Origin: Vandiemenella viatica
Lineage: Eukaryota > Arthropoda > Insecta > Orthoptera > Morabidae
Reading direction: 5' to 3'
Length of the DNA stretch: 64,000 bases
Assembly (NCBI GenBank): GCA_031002005.1
Contig: JARYHS010013631.1
Coordinates: forward strand, 64,353,832 to 64,417,831
Positions within the stretch are counted from its first letter, which is position 1. Each line of letters opens with the position of its first letter. The notes beneath the pieces were generated by a model. It worked only from the letters and a program-made list of their open reading frames with translations. It was not told the origin of the DNA and searched no databases. Below are positions 54,673 to 64,000 of the stretch, piece after piece. The translations under genes and the position numbers were made by a program.

Positions 54673-55199
54673 AGGGGTCATACATTAAATTTAATTCTGT
54701 AACAGGAAATAAAAATCCGTGCCAACGAGCATGTCACCGTGCATAAAGAATGCGCCGATAGTTCTCTATTACGGTCTTTTAAAATCTATAAAATGTATAA
54801 TCAAACAAAATCTGAGTTTTATTTCATTTCAATCGTTGGTTCACGCGAGCGGTTGCAAGGAAACGATTCATAATTATTGAAAATTCTGTAATGCATACGC
54901 TCAAAGTTTAACAAAACACGAATATAAGAAAAAATCAACACGTAGTAAAAAGTAGCAAGAATCCGTAGATATTTTAATAAAATCCGAAAATCCAAACTTT
55001 TTATAAAAATTCGTAGATCTACCGTTAAATCCATAGAATCGGCTACACATGAGAATTCAACATGTTCAAATCGAATTGCTGCTATTTATTACAGCTGCTA
55101 ATCGAGTCAGTAGCAGCAATTAGTTAGACACACGAAGCGATTATTTGCTGCTATTCAAGTAGCACCGATAAAAATCTCCCCGTGTGACCGAGACTTTAC
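54673..55199. other. Unannotated DNA
   Basis: AT-rich; nothing recognised apart from the terminus-like cgtgtgaccgag near 55181. Confidence 0.4.
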
Positions 55200-55570
55200 T
55201 GATGCAATGCTGTTACAATATTTTGATAGCCGGGTTCCAGGCCACGCTAAGCTGGTATCCAGCGTTCCTGTTAACTAAAGAATCAGCTGTTCTGATTTCA
55301 ACAGCTTCCGTTGTAATGCTATCTCAAAAATCTCTGAAATTATGGTCTCTTCAAAATTAAATGTATGCCCCTCTTGAACACTGTTCGGCCAAAACTGATT
55401 TCTCTTCTTGCTACAGGAGAACAATTCTTGCGTGTTCGTCACACAGCTGCACAATACGCCGATGCATTTGTCCGATATAACCACATTCATAAGGTATACA
55501 ATAAACAAAGGGTTTGCAATCCTAGGTCGTCCTTAACGTTGCCAACCAATTCAAGGTCATTTTCAGGCCT
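55200..55570 (-). pseudogene. Penelope-like element C-terminal (GIY-YIG) fragment
   Basis: On the minus strand: KDDLGLQT near 55540, a YRTNASAY-like remnant of the GIY-YIG signature, VTNTQELFSCSKKRNQFWPN, VQEGHTFNFEETIISE, IFEIALQRKLLK, then LDTSLAWPG near 55240. Families of this type read roughly KEH...EKSAVAEH....GH.FNFE.T....... W.P.L. Frameshifts separate the blocks. It is from a different Penelope subgroup than the element at 10440-13420. Confidence 0.7.
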
Positions 55571-56039
55571 CCGGCAAAAAAGAAAAAGGTTGCATCTGAT
55601 TGACGCTCTTCCCCGGTGGGAAGGCCGAGAAGATGACACACTGGGAAAGCCTACATTCTTTTCTCAAGTTGTTGCACTGCTTTCTTTCGCTGCAAGTGAG
55701 CCATGTTTTATATGTTTTTTTTTTTTTTTAATTTGTATTTGTTTCCCCTCGGCATCCATTTAACGGTATCTATAAAGAAGAATTAAAAAATATATATTTT
55801 TTAACTTAAATAAAAAACAAACAAATAGAACGCCAAAAGACTAGAATGATGCCACAAAACTTAAGATAAAAAACCCGATGGATGGATGGATCCTCTTGTA
55901 GAAGGAGCCATTAGGTACGTCAAAAGTAGGAGTGCCAGTTCCCTTTTTTCCAGGACCTACAGTTTAATGAGGAATACGAAACACGCAACATCCTGGATTA
56001 GTTCATGTAATCAAATGCAACTCTTAAAAGTTCCTGACC
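55571..56039. other. Unannotated DNA
   Basis: No gene recognised; T run near 55716-55729 and a short ggat repeat near 55878-55890. Confidence 0.4.
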
Positions 56040-56285
56040 GAGTTTGGTGGTGTAAACGGTTAGCGTTCTGGCCTCGCATTCGGGAGGACGGCGGTTCGAA
56101 TCCCTGTCCGGGCATCCAGATTTGGGTTTTCCATGGTTTTCCAAATCACTCCAGGTAAATGCCGGGATGCTTCCTTCAAAAGGCCATGGCCGAATTCCTT
56201 CTCATTCCTTGCCCCCAACCTTTCCCGTCTCTAAAGACCTCGCTGTTAAGAGACGTTAGTTAAGCAGTTAAACAAAAAACAAAAA
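56040..56285 (+). mobile_element. tRNA-headed SINE (family S), well preserved
   Basis: Head gtggtgtaaacggttagcg with the B box gcggttcgaatccc near 56091-56104; body with aatcactccaggtaaatgcc, gggatgcttccttcaaaagg and ccatggccgaattccttc; A-rich tail. It is very close to the minus-strand copy at 62063-62291, so the two derive from the same active source. Confidence 0.85.
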
Positions 56286-56289
56286 CAAC

Positions 56290-56384
56290 AAAAAAATTCA
56301 TGGACCCACGGCATTCAAACGCAGGACCGTACCACAAACTGTTGATAGCAAACGCCTTAACCACTGAGCTACCAGACCACTCAG
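56290..56384 (-). mobile_element. tRNA-like SINE head (family T), minus strand
   Basis: On the minus strand ggtctggtagctcagtggtt, then aaggcgtttgcta, and a B-box-like gtttgaatgcc. It looks like a tRNA (D-arm and T-arm) but has mispaired stems. Related heads lie at 58503-58578 and, more distantly, 59548-59612 and 62630-62700. Confidence 0.6.
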
Positions 56385-56881
56385 ATATAAGATACAAATG
56401 CTTTAAAATCACAAACAATTTCTAAATCCGACACAACATGATAATAGTCGAGAAAATGATCACGCGATAACAGTTGGCTTAAACACGTATAACGAAGGCT
56501 AATAGGCTCTCAGGTCGCTGAGGTTAATACTACTGCTACTGCTATTGTCAGTTAGGAAATACGAAAAATTAAAAATTATCAATGAGCCGAATGCTGCTCG
56601 GTATCCGTTGTTTGCCGACCTCTGTAGACATGGTAGATACAGAATGGACTTCGAGCCCCCTTTTTGAGTCGGCGTTGAAAACGGGTATCACGCAGTCAAA
56701 GCAGGTTTTTCCAGTGCTGTGTCAGGTCACTAACCCGTATTCGAAAGGAGGTCATTGACGTAGACGGTCGAAACCTTGTGATATATCCCGCCAACAGTGT
56801 CATGATTTAATGCGTGACAACATACACTATTATGAAGTAGTTTCTGAAGTTTTTACCGAATTAATTTACCTTCATTCAGGA
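56385..56881. other. Unannotated DNA
   Basis: No gene or known repeat recognised. Confidence 0.4.
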
Positions 56882-57706
56882 CTTATATAGCGATTTATTA
56901 TGGTTCCTTTTACTTCACTACTTATTAAAAGGCCCAGCGCACACGGCGCGACTGTTTTGTGACAATAGTTGGAAACCAGTTGAGGTCGCAACCAGTTTGC
57001 AACCTAAACGGAACTTCTGTCCGCACACGTATAGTCTGGTTATGGATCGGTTTCATTCAATTTCTAATAGACAGTGCAGTGTTTGTTGAATTTTTGCTAT
57101 GTCAGATTCAGACGAGAAAGACATTGTTAATTATTAACGATACCGCAGGGTACAGAGGGAGCATTCGGTCCACGACCGCATTTAAGCATAGGCTATCTAG
57201 GGTGTAGACTAGGGGCCCGCACCACAAAGGGGGGCCCGCACCTCAAACAGGGGGCCCGCAACACAACCCCCTAAAAAAGGTCGCCTATAAATTTTTTGGG
57301 CCCAATTTGGGTCCATCCACATTTAACGAATTTTTGTTTCAATATCCTGAAAATTTATAGAAGTAAGCAACTTCATGTTTCTCCAAGTCTCCTACGAATT
57401 TTAAATTAAATTATTCGTCACTCATGTTGCCTTTGGGGGAAAAAGCACTAAACACCTTGTGGTTTCGTTGGACTGAAATCTGCAAAGCAACTGTGGCCCC
57501 GTTTCCACGGTTGCATACAACTGGTTTGAGACTGGTCTAAAACTGATTGCCTAATGTGCGGTTCCCCATCCCCCTGAGATGCCAAGGTCATATAACAGTT
57601 GCGAGCTCAACCGGTTTGTAACTGTTGTTACAAAACAGTCGCGTCGTGTGCGCTGGGCCTTAATGAGTAGTGAAGTAAAAGGAACCATAATAAATCGCTA
57701 TATAAG
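56882..57706. mobile_element. Non-autonomous element with ~88-bp inverted ends (825 bp)
   Basis: The left arm starts cttatatagcgatttattat and continues through tggttccttttacttcacta and aggcccagcgcacacggcgc; the right arm is its complement with a few mismatches and a 2-base indel, ending ataaatcgctatataag at 57706. The interior contains two halves rich in caactggttt-type strings and a fragment of hAT family G3 at about 57168-57300. It is non-coding. No clear target duplication. Immediately right of it lies gcgtctcaatttgcgccttg, a Harbinger-type terminus, so the true right end could be about 22 bp further. Confidence 0.8.
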
Positions 57707-57926
57707 CGTCTCAATTTGCGCCTTGCCTTGTGCGTATAGAGAAGCGTATAGCGCGTGTGACATGACGCGACGCGAGCGGCATGACGCGAGCGTGAGACAC
57801 GCGTAGCGAGGTGGTCCGCATATTGAGACGCAGATTCCAAGTTGCCGCGCGTACCACTCGCGTTTGAAAATATACGACACGCGAAGAGAACATTTGTAAG
57901 TATTAACATTTGTAATTATTTAGAAT

Positions 57927-58813
57927 AGCCCGTACCTGCGACTTTGTACGCGTGGATTAAGATTTTTTTTTGCCAGAATTAAATATAGAAAGTTGCTAAC
58001 GAAGGATTGGTCCCAAACAATATCGAGTAGGAATAATATGACAGGAAAGCTATCACTATATCACTGTACCGTCGAACCTATCTCTTGAAGAGAATCAATT
58101 TCCAACATATTTCTGTCACCATTCGATAAGGTCTCAAAATTTCGTGACTACAACTGTTAATCATACTGGAAAAAATATCCTGTGCCCTTCATACAGATTT
58201 CCTTATAAAATTGCATCACAACGATATAGCCATTTAGTCGTCAAAACGTAACAAAAAGACAGAGACTTACTTCCGTATTTATAATAATATTACTGTTGTT
58301 CACACTCACACACTGACTGCGAACAATACCTGAGGGAACATTATAACGTAAAAAAGTGTACACCTACAACATTGCAACACTATCTACGATTTGCCTCGCA
58401 TTTCACCCCTAACTTTCTAATATCCACAGTTTAACATTCAATCCGAATAACCTACGGCACAGGCCTGACTCTTACGATGAAAAACAATTTTTTATAATCT
58501 TAGCCTCCACGGAGATTTGAACCGGAGACCACGACGTTCGTAAGCAAGCGCTTTAACCACTAAGCTGCCAGTCCACTATATCGAAACATGCTACGGAGAC
58601 GACCATATCCAACGTGTCTGTCTATCGCCGTTTTTCGAAGTTATGAGACAACATGTGTTATTTATACAGATAATTTTTCAACCAAATGTAGACAGTATTT
58701 TTCTCCTTGTTTCAAAGGATAAGTGTACAAAGTTTCATGGACATCGGATGAAAACTGTGGATTTGTATGAAGAACAAACAAACAAACATACATTCATCTT
58801 TATATATAAAGAT
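57927..58813 (+). mobile_element. Unclassified short retroelement (same family as 23111-26880)
   Basis: Starts agcccgtacctgcgactttg and ends acatacattcatctttatat, then ataaagat. It shares agccatttagtcgtcaaaac and agacagagacttacttcc with the 23-kb copy. The inner Harbinger copy lacks it at the equivalent site (ttatttagaat followed directly by the next Harbinger base), which fixes its boundaries. It contains a tRNA-like head on the minus strand at 58503-58578. Confidence 0.75.
58503..58578 (-). mobile_element. tRNA-like SINE head (family T), minus strand
   Basis: On the minus strand ggactggcagcttagtggtt, aaagcgcttgct and the B-box-like ccggttcaaatctcc. Related to 56290-56384. Not a credible functional tRNA because it is embedded in a repeat and its stems do not all pair. 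Confidence 0.55.
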
Positions 58814-58879
58814 CAGACGCTTTATTCCTTGCTGGATAAGAAATTTAAATATAAAAGGAAAAGCGGGTGCGGATTAAAA

Positions 58880-59290
58880 ATTTATCGCAGTTGATATTGG
58901 TGCTATGGACAGATTCATCAATGGAAATGTACTTGCTAGTAGTGCATCGGACATGAAAATAATGAAACACATGTTACTACTACTGTCTCCTGAAAGTATA
59001 CCTAAGATTGATAATCCGATGGCGCACGTTTTTTTGGGAGACAAGGTCTTTCTTTTAAGAGAAAATATGATGGAACCAAATGCAAGGAGGTATGTAACTG
59101 GAAATTATGAACACCAAATTTTTAATGTCTGAATTTTTCGAGCTTGACAAACCACGGAATGCGCCTTGGTATACTGTCTTCATGGTTTCGCGTGTTCAGG
59201 AAACCATTTGATAGTAAAGTGGACATGGTAAAAGATATTGTAAAATCAGCTCCCATTTTGAGCAACTACTTACTTACTTTAAAATAATAA
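58880..59290 (+). pseudogene. Harbinger transposase, C-terminal half (outer copy)
   Basis: FIAVDIGAMDRFINGNVLAS begins the preserved part, corresponding to the VDVGAYGR..DGG block with the catalytic Asp. MAHVFLGDKVFLLRENMMEP follows (the flGDeAFpL block with the second Asp) and then NYEHQIFN. After a frameshift near 59130-59180 the frame resumes with FRVFRKPFDSKVDMVKDIVK and SAPILSNYL, ending at a TAA near 59287. This is the order of HARBI1/PIF-type DDE nucleases. The N-terminal half and the companion Myb-like ORF are missing, so the copy is a deletion derivative. The inner copy carries the equivalent region on the minus strand (about 62930-63350). Confidence 0.75.
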
Positions 59291-60019
59291 TTGTAGAGAT
59301 ACAAGTATGGAAAAGATGAAGATGTAACATACCTGTTTCATTAGAAAACACATTAGAAATAAACTTATTAACAATAAAATCACAATTTTCTAAAAAAAAA
59401 AAAAAAAATTAAGACTAGGCCTATATATTATGTAACATTTTATACTATAAACGTTATTTCACATAATAAAAATATGTAAGTTAATTTTAAATAAAATAAA
59501 ATCAATGACTGTTGAATATAAAAAAAAGAAACAAAATTTTTTGGCAATATGGGAATTTGAACCCTGGTTCGCAAAACGGAAAGTACCCTACCACATAGAC
59601 CACGACAAAACTCTTCATGTAAGGCTAACAATTTAATTCATAACTAATGCTCATTTTGAGGAAATGGTTGTAATACAGACATATGGAGTAAATCCTTTCA
59701 ACATATATTCGGGTGAACGAAATCTGTTCTCAACCAGTCTGATGGTTTCCAAGTTAGTAATGGTAGCAGAAGATGTGAACGATACCAAACTGTTGCAGCA
59801 AACTCAATAACTGCATGAACAAGAAACTTCATCAGCTGTTTTCAAAGTGAGGACGAATTTCACTGAGTATTTCCACAATTGAGGAGCAGTTCAATCCGTT
59901 ATGATTGAATACCACACTTCATTTGTGTAAGTTTTACATTCTGTAGATTATGTTAGAGAGAACATTACTTTTTGATATACTAATTAGAAAAATCCTTTCC
60001 ATAGTATGTACGAAATGTA

Positions 60020-61346
60020 CGAGGGTTGTTTCAAAAATATGGTTCCCAATTTTTTTTAGACACAAGGAATTTTATTCGAAAAAAAAGATTGCACCATTGG
60101 AAACGTTGATCTTTAAGCTATTTTTCCACATAGTCCCCATTTTTTTCTATGCATTTTTTCTGTCGAGTAATCCACTTTTGTATTTCTACCTCAAAGAAGT
60201 CCGCCGCCAACCCGTTGAGAAACTTGGAAACTACTTCTTGCAACTCCTCGTCCGTCTGGAATCGTAGACCGCCTAGGTGCTCCTTCAATTTCGGAAACAG
60301 ATGGAAATCGCTGGGTGCCAAATTGGAGCTGTAAGGGGGGTGGTCAATGACATCCCAGCCAAATTTGTCGATTAACTCCTTCGTTTGTTGCGACACGTGT
60401 CGACGGGCATTGCCGTGGTGCAGCCTTTCGCCTTTGCTGAGTTTTCCCCTACGACGATTTTGGATTGCCCGTCTGAGCTTTTTCATGGTCTCGCAATAAC
60501 CTGTGGAGTTTATGGTGGTCCCTCTAGGCATAAAATCAATGAGCAGTACACCACGCCGGTTCCAAAACACCGATGCCATGATTTTTCCTGCTGACAGCTG
60601 CTGCTAAACTTCTTTGGTGGTGGCGATCCCGTGTGTTTCCATTGGCGCGATTGTTGTTTTGTTTCCGGAGTAACGTAATGGCACCACGATTCATCCCCCG
60701 TAACAATGGAATCGAGGAAGTCTTCGTTATTCTCGTCGCATTCACTGCAGAACTTCCGAGCGCAGTCGACGCGCTGCTGTTTGTGGACTTCTGAAAGCAT
60801 GTGCGGCACCCAGCGCGTGCACACCTTATGGTAGCCTAGCTTTTCATTCAACATCCTGTCAATTGAAGCTTCGGAAGCCTCAGGAATTTCAGCAGCCAGT
60901 TGCCGGATGATGATTCGCCTATCTTCGAGCAGGATCTGCTCAACTTTCGCCACAACGTCGTCGGAGATCGACGGCCTCCCGCTTTGTTGTTCGTCGTGGA
61001 CGTCGGTACGGCCGTTGGCAAACTCCCTACGCCATTTGCGGACGTGTTGAATGCTTATACACTTTTACCCATACACTTCACTCAATTTTCCATGAATTTC
61101 TACAGGTGGTAACTTTCTTGCGTGCAAAAATCGGATGACCGCACGAATTTCACACCTGGCGGTGACGGCGATGACGGGCTCCATCGCTTATGGCTGTCAG
61201 GCTGGTACTGACCGTTGCAGAGCCACGCTGGTTGTTGCCATCGGTGGTGGGGGATCCGGCGAACACGGTGGTGTGGCCAGATTTCGCATTGCACCATGCA
61301 CGGTAAGGGTATAGAGTTGGGAACCTTACTTTTGAAACAACCCTCG
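60020..61346 (-). mobile_element. Mariner (1327 bp) inserted in the outer Harbinger element
   Basis: Inverted ends cgagggttgtttcaaaaata on the left and the complement with few differences on the right, flanked by TA at 60018-60019 and 61347-61348. The transposase reads on the minus strand: SIQHVRKWRREFANGRTDVH (about 61000), VAKVEQILLEDRRIIIRQLA, LGYHKVCTRWVPHML, FLDSIVTGDESWCHYVTPET (first Asp present), then after a frameshift near 60600 GVLLIDFMPRGTTIN, LRRAIQNRRRGKLSKGERLH, HHGNARRH and YSSNLAPSDFHLFPKLKEHL, CIEKNGDYVEK. The second catalytic Asp is replaced by Gly (HHGN for HDN). It belongs to a different mariner subfamily than the 30365 element. Inactive. Confidence 0.95.
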
Positions 61347-62062
61347 TAATAACGAAAAATTGTGAAATAGCTATTTGTGGGAATTTGGGTAATACTAATC
61401 GTCCTTCAGAATGCAATTGTTTGCAGTGACACCCAAGTTCGATTTTTCCGTTTTGTGTTAATACTATTTACATGCTTTGTGTAATAAATCTCTTTGTGCT
61501 ACATCACTGCATCTATCAACTTTTTCTTTTAAAAACGCACAGATTAGAAGGTTAGGCTAGGCGCAAATTGAGACGCGCATAGCGCGTGTGACGTGACGCA
61601 GCACAGCGCGCTTTTTTTTTTTGTAAACTAGGGAATCAAATACAACAGCGCACACTGGGAACACGGCGCGACTCGCGTCTGCTCACAGTCGCGCGGAGCT
61701 GTGGTCGAGGCACAGTTTCTCGCGCCACGCTTGTGAACGTGTGGTATCGTTAACCCTCTAATCTGTGCCTTTTTAAAAGTTGATAGAGGCAGTGATGTAG
61801 CACAAAGAGCTTTATTATACAAAACATGTAAAACAACTGAAGAATCTGACTTGGAGTGTCACTGTAGATAATTGTAACCTGTAGGAAGATTAATGTTACC
61901 CATATTTCCACAAATAGCCATTTCACAATTTTTGTTAATACATATCAACATAGCAAGGAAAGGATTTTTCTAATTAGTACATCAAAAAGTAACGTTCGCT
62001 CTAACATGACCCCACATAACTTATGGAATGTAAAACTACACAAATGAAGTGTGGTATGTTGT

Positions 62063-62291
62063 TGTTTTTTTTTTTTTTTTTTTTTTAACTGCTTCACGTC
62101 TCCTATAACAACTAGGTGTTTAGAGACGGGAAAGGATGGGGGGCAAGGAATGGGAAGGAATTCGGCCATGGCCTTTTGAAGGAAGCATCCCGGCATTCAC
62201 CTGGAGTGATTTGGGGAAACCATGGAAAACCCAAATCTGGATGCCCGGACGGGCATTCGAACCGCCGTCCTCCCGAATGCGAGGTCAGAAC
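62063..62291 (-). mobile_element. Full-length SINE (family S) with 12-bp target duplication
   Basis: Minus-strand SINE: head near 62291 with the B box ggttcgaatgcc, body with cactccaggtgaatgccgg, gatgcttccttcaaaaggcc, atggccgaattccttccc, and a 22-nt A tail (T run at 62065-62086). Identical 12-mers gtggtatgttgt flank it at 62051-62062 and 62292-62303. The outer Harbinger copy lacks it at the equivalent site, so it is younger than the nested transposition or at least private to this copy. Confidence 0.9.
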
Positions 62292-62629
62292 GTGGTATGT
62301 TGTCACTATTTTCCAGTCATAACGGATTGACCTTGAAACGGAACTGCTGCTCAATTGTGGAAACACTATGTGAAATTCTTCCTCACTTTGAAAATAGCTG
62401 ATGAATTTTCTTGTTCATGCAGTGATTGAGTTTGCTGCAACAGTTTGGTATCGTTCACATCTTCTGCTACCGCTACTAACTTGGAAACCATCAGACATGT
62501 TGAGAACAGATTTCGATCACCCAAATATATGTTCAATGGATTTACTCCATATATCTATACTACAACCATTTCTTCAAAAAGAGCCGTAGTTGTGAAGAAA
62601 ATTGTTAGCTTCAGATTGAAAGTTTTGTC

Positions 62630-62700
62630 ATGGTATATGGGGTAAGGCGTCGGCTTGCCTTTTTGGGAACCCGGGTTCAAATCCCCATATTGCCAAATAT
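62630..62700 (+). mobile_element. tRNA-like block shared by both Harbinger copies
   Basis: atggggtaaggcgtcggctt and cccgggttcaaatccccat resemble a tRNA D-arm and T-arm. The corresponding block in the outer copy lies at 59548-59612 on the opposite strand (ggttcaaattccc on its minus strand), so the tRNA-like insertion was present before the two copies separated. Confidence 0.6.
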
Positions 62701-63854
62701 TTTTATTTCTTTTTTTATATTCAACAATCATTGATTTTATTTTATTTAAAATTAACTTACATATTTTTATTATGTGAAATAATGTTTATAGCATAAAATT
62801 TTACCTAATATATAGTCTTAAATTTTTTTAGAAAATCATGATTTTATTGTTAATAAGTTTATTTTTAATTCGTTTTCTAATGAAACAGCTATGTTACATC
62901 TTCATCATTTCTATACATGTATCTCTACAGTTATTATTTTAAAGTAATTAGTTGCTCAAAATGGGAGCTGATTTTACAATATCTTTCCCCGTGTCCACTT
63001 TACTATTAAATGGTTTCCTGAAGACACGAAACCATGAAGACAATATACCTAAGGCGCATTCCGTTGTTTGTTGAGCTCGAAAAATTCAGGCATTAAACAT
63101 TTGGTGCTCCTAGTTTTCGGTTACATGCCTCCTAGCATATTTTGTGTTAAAAGAAAGGCATGGTCACCCCCCCCCCCCAAAAAAAAATAAAAATTGTGGC
63201 ATCGGCTTAGCACTCGTAGGTATACTTTCTGGAGACAGAAGTAGTAACATGTGTTACATTATTTTCATGCCCGATGAAAGCAAATACATTTCCATTGATA
63301 AATCTGCCCACAGCTCCAATATCAACCGTGATGAATTTTTAATCCTCATCCGCTTTTCCTTTTAGACAATATATACTCGTTAGTTTACTTAAATTTCTTA
63401 TTCAGCAAGGAATAAAGCAAAACTCCATGTTCGGCACCATCTGATTCTAAATAACGACAAATGTTAATAATAAAAATTGTTCTCTTCACGTGGCGTATAT
63501 TTTCAGACGCGTGTGCTACGCGCGCCACTTGGTAACTGCGTCTCAATTTGCGGACTACCACGCTACGCGTGTTTCACGCGCGCGACATGCCACTCGTGTC
63601 GCGTCATGTCACATGTTATACGCGTCTCAATTTGCGACTAGCCTTAACGATACCACACGTTCACAAACGTGGCGCGAGAATCTGTGCCTCGACCACAGCG
63701 CCACGCGACTGTTAGTATACGAGAGTCGCGCCGCTTAGAGTCGTGTTCCCAGTGTGCATTGTTGTATTTGATTCGGTAATTTACAAAAAAAAAAGCGCGC
63801 TGTCCTGCGTCACGTCAAACGCGATATACGCGACTCAATTTGCGCCTTGCCTAA

Positions 63855-64000
63855 GAAAACACTATGTCGCGATAATGCAAGCTGTGGCATTGGCTTGAGA
63901 TACTAGTATGCGGTTATGTGCTACTGATTGTTAGGCTATGTCCAGAAATTATAACACAGTTCGCGTTAAGAAGCTGCAGGTACTGCAAAACAGGGCGCTG
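63855..64000. other. Flank to the right of the nested Harbinger cluster
   Basis: Nothing recognised before the window ends. Confidence 0.4.

Larger units (their letters stand above)
61555..63643 (-). mobile_element. Inner Harbinger (PIF) element, 2089 bp, inserted inverted in the outer one
   Basis: Ends ggctaggcgcaaattgagac at 61555 and its near-complement ending ttgcgactagcc at 63643, flanked by TTA at 61552-61554 and 63644-63646. A TTA/TAA target is diagnostic of PIF/Harbinger elements. The whole interior is an inverted copy of the outer element's own parts, including the transposase remnant (minus, about 62930-63350), the A/T-rich 3' region and a tRNA-like block at 62630-62700. After its right end the sequence ttaacgataccacacg continues the outer element exactly where 61554 left it. 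It is interrupted by a SINE at 62063-62291. Confidence 0.9.
57751..63851 (+). mobile_element. Outer Harbinger (PIF) element, split by several insertions
   Basis: The host element of a nested cluster. Its own parts are 57751-57926, 58814-60019, 61347-61554 and 63647-63851, about 1.8 kb in all. The right end actcaatttgcgccttgcc at 63851 is followed by TAA (63852-63854), a Harbinger-type 3-bp target. The left terminus is damaged near 57707-57750. Subterminal DNA is rich in acgcg/gcgtc. A transposase C-terminal half lies at 58880-59290. It is interrupted by a retroelement (57927-58813), a mariner (60020-61346) and an inverted second Harbinger copy (61555-63643). Confidence 0.8.

Noticed and set aside
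57628..57909. Arg/Ser/His-rich open frames on the minus strand around 57.6-57.9 kb
   Set aside because: They are produced by the acgcg-rich subterminal repeats of the Harbinger element and overlap in three frames.
58503..58578. Possible tRNA gene on the minus strand
   Set aside because: Good A and B boxes but it lies within a retroelement and matches other SINE-like heads at 56290-56384; stems are imperfect.
62630..62700. Possible tRNA gene
   Set aside because: T-arm-like and D-arm-like strings are present but the acceptor stem does not pair and the block is embedded in both Harbinger copies. Read as a SINE-type head.

Overview
Eukaryotic nuclear DNA, almost certainly from an insect with a large, transposon-rich genome. 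Evidence: spliced exons with GT-AG introns of up to 23.8 kb, AT-rich intronic DNA, mariner, pogo-like and Harbinger transposons, Penelope-like and non-LTR retroelements, and tRNA-headed SINEs whose body resembles SINEs I associate with locust-type Polyneoptera (this last point is from memory, so the order is a guess).

Only one host gene can be read with confidence. Five plus-strand exons (6637-6804, 18776-18908, 18992-19137, 42899-43096, 46259-46294) join in phase to a 226-residue C-terminal part of the axonemal inner-arm dynein light chain DNALI1/p28. The N-terminal exon was not found and probably lies upstream of the window. At 52.4-52.6 kb a CpG-rich promoter-like segment with an NRF-1-type palindrome precedes a first exon encoding the start of a THAP-type zinc finger, lacking its first cysteine and with no second exon in view.

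Everything else recognisable is mobile DNA or decayed sequence. 0-7 kb: a mariner fragment set in a LINE, and two hAT-type MITEs with 8-bp target duplications. 7-17.2 kb: a LINE tail, two 2.1-2.2 kb LTRs in inverted orientation flanking a degraded Penelope-like element, then a perfect 324-bp palindrome between 17-bp direct repeats. 22.8-27 kb: a composite repeat holding about eight copies of a 368-bp dimeric satellite. 27-36 kb: a MITE, a pogo-like transposase with a C-terminal Cys-rich finger, a nearly complete 1284-bp mauritiana-type mariner, and a Tc1-like remnant. 36-40.3 kb: two head-to-head LINE copies; the plus copy carries a foldback MITE and a solo LTR, each with a clean target duplication. 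44.8-50 kb: a mariner remnant with a 54-nt poly-A expansion, two hAT MITEs and SINEs. 50.5-52.1 kb: a mariner-like element whose long inverted ends both carry the transposase C-terminus. 53-57.7 kb: short tandem repeats, a strong hairpin, a Penelope fragment, SINEs and a long-inverted-repeat element. 57.75-63.85 kb: one Harbinger element inside another, in opposite orientation, with a mariner, a retroelement and a SINE as further insertions.

No operon-like or new enzymatic system is visible. The informative content is the insertion history: several nested insertions can be ordered because removing each one reconnects the interrupted host element.
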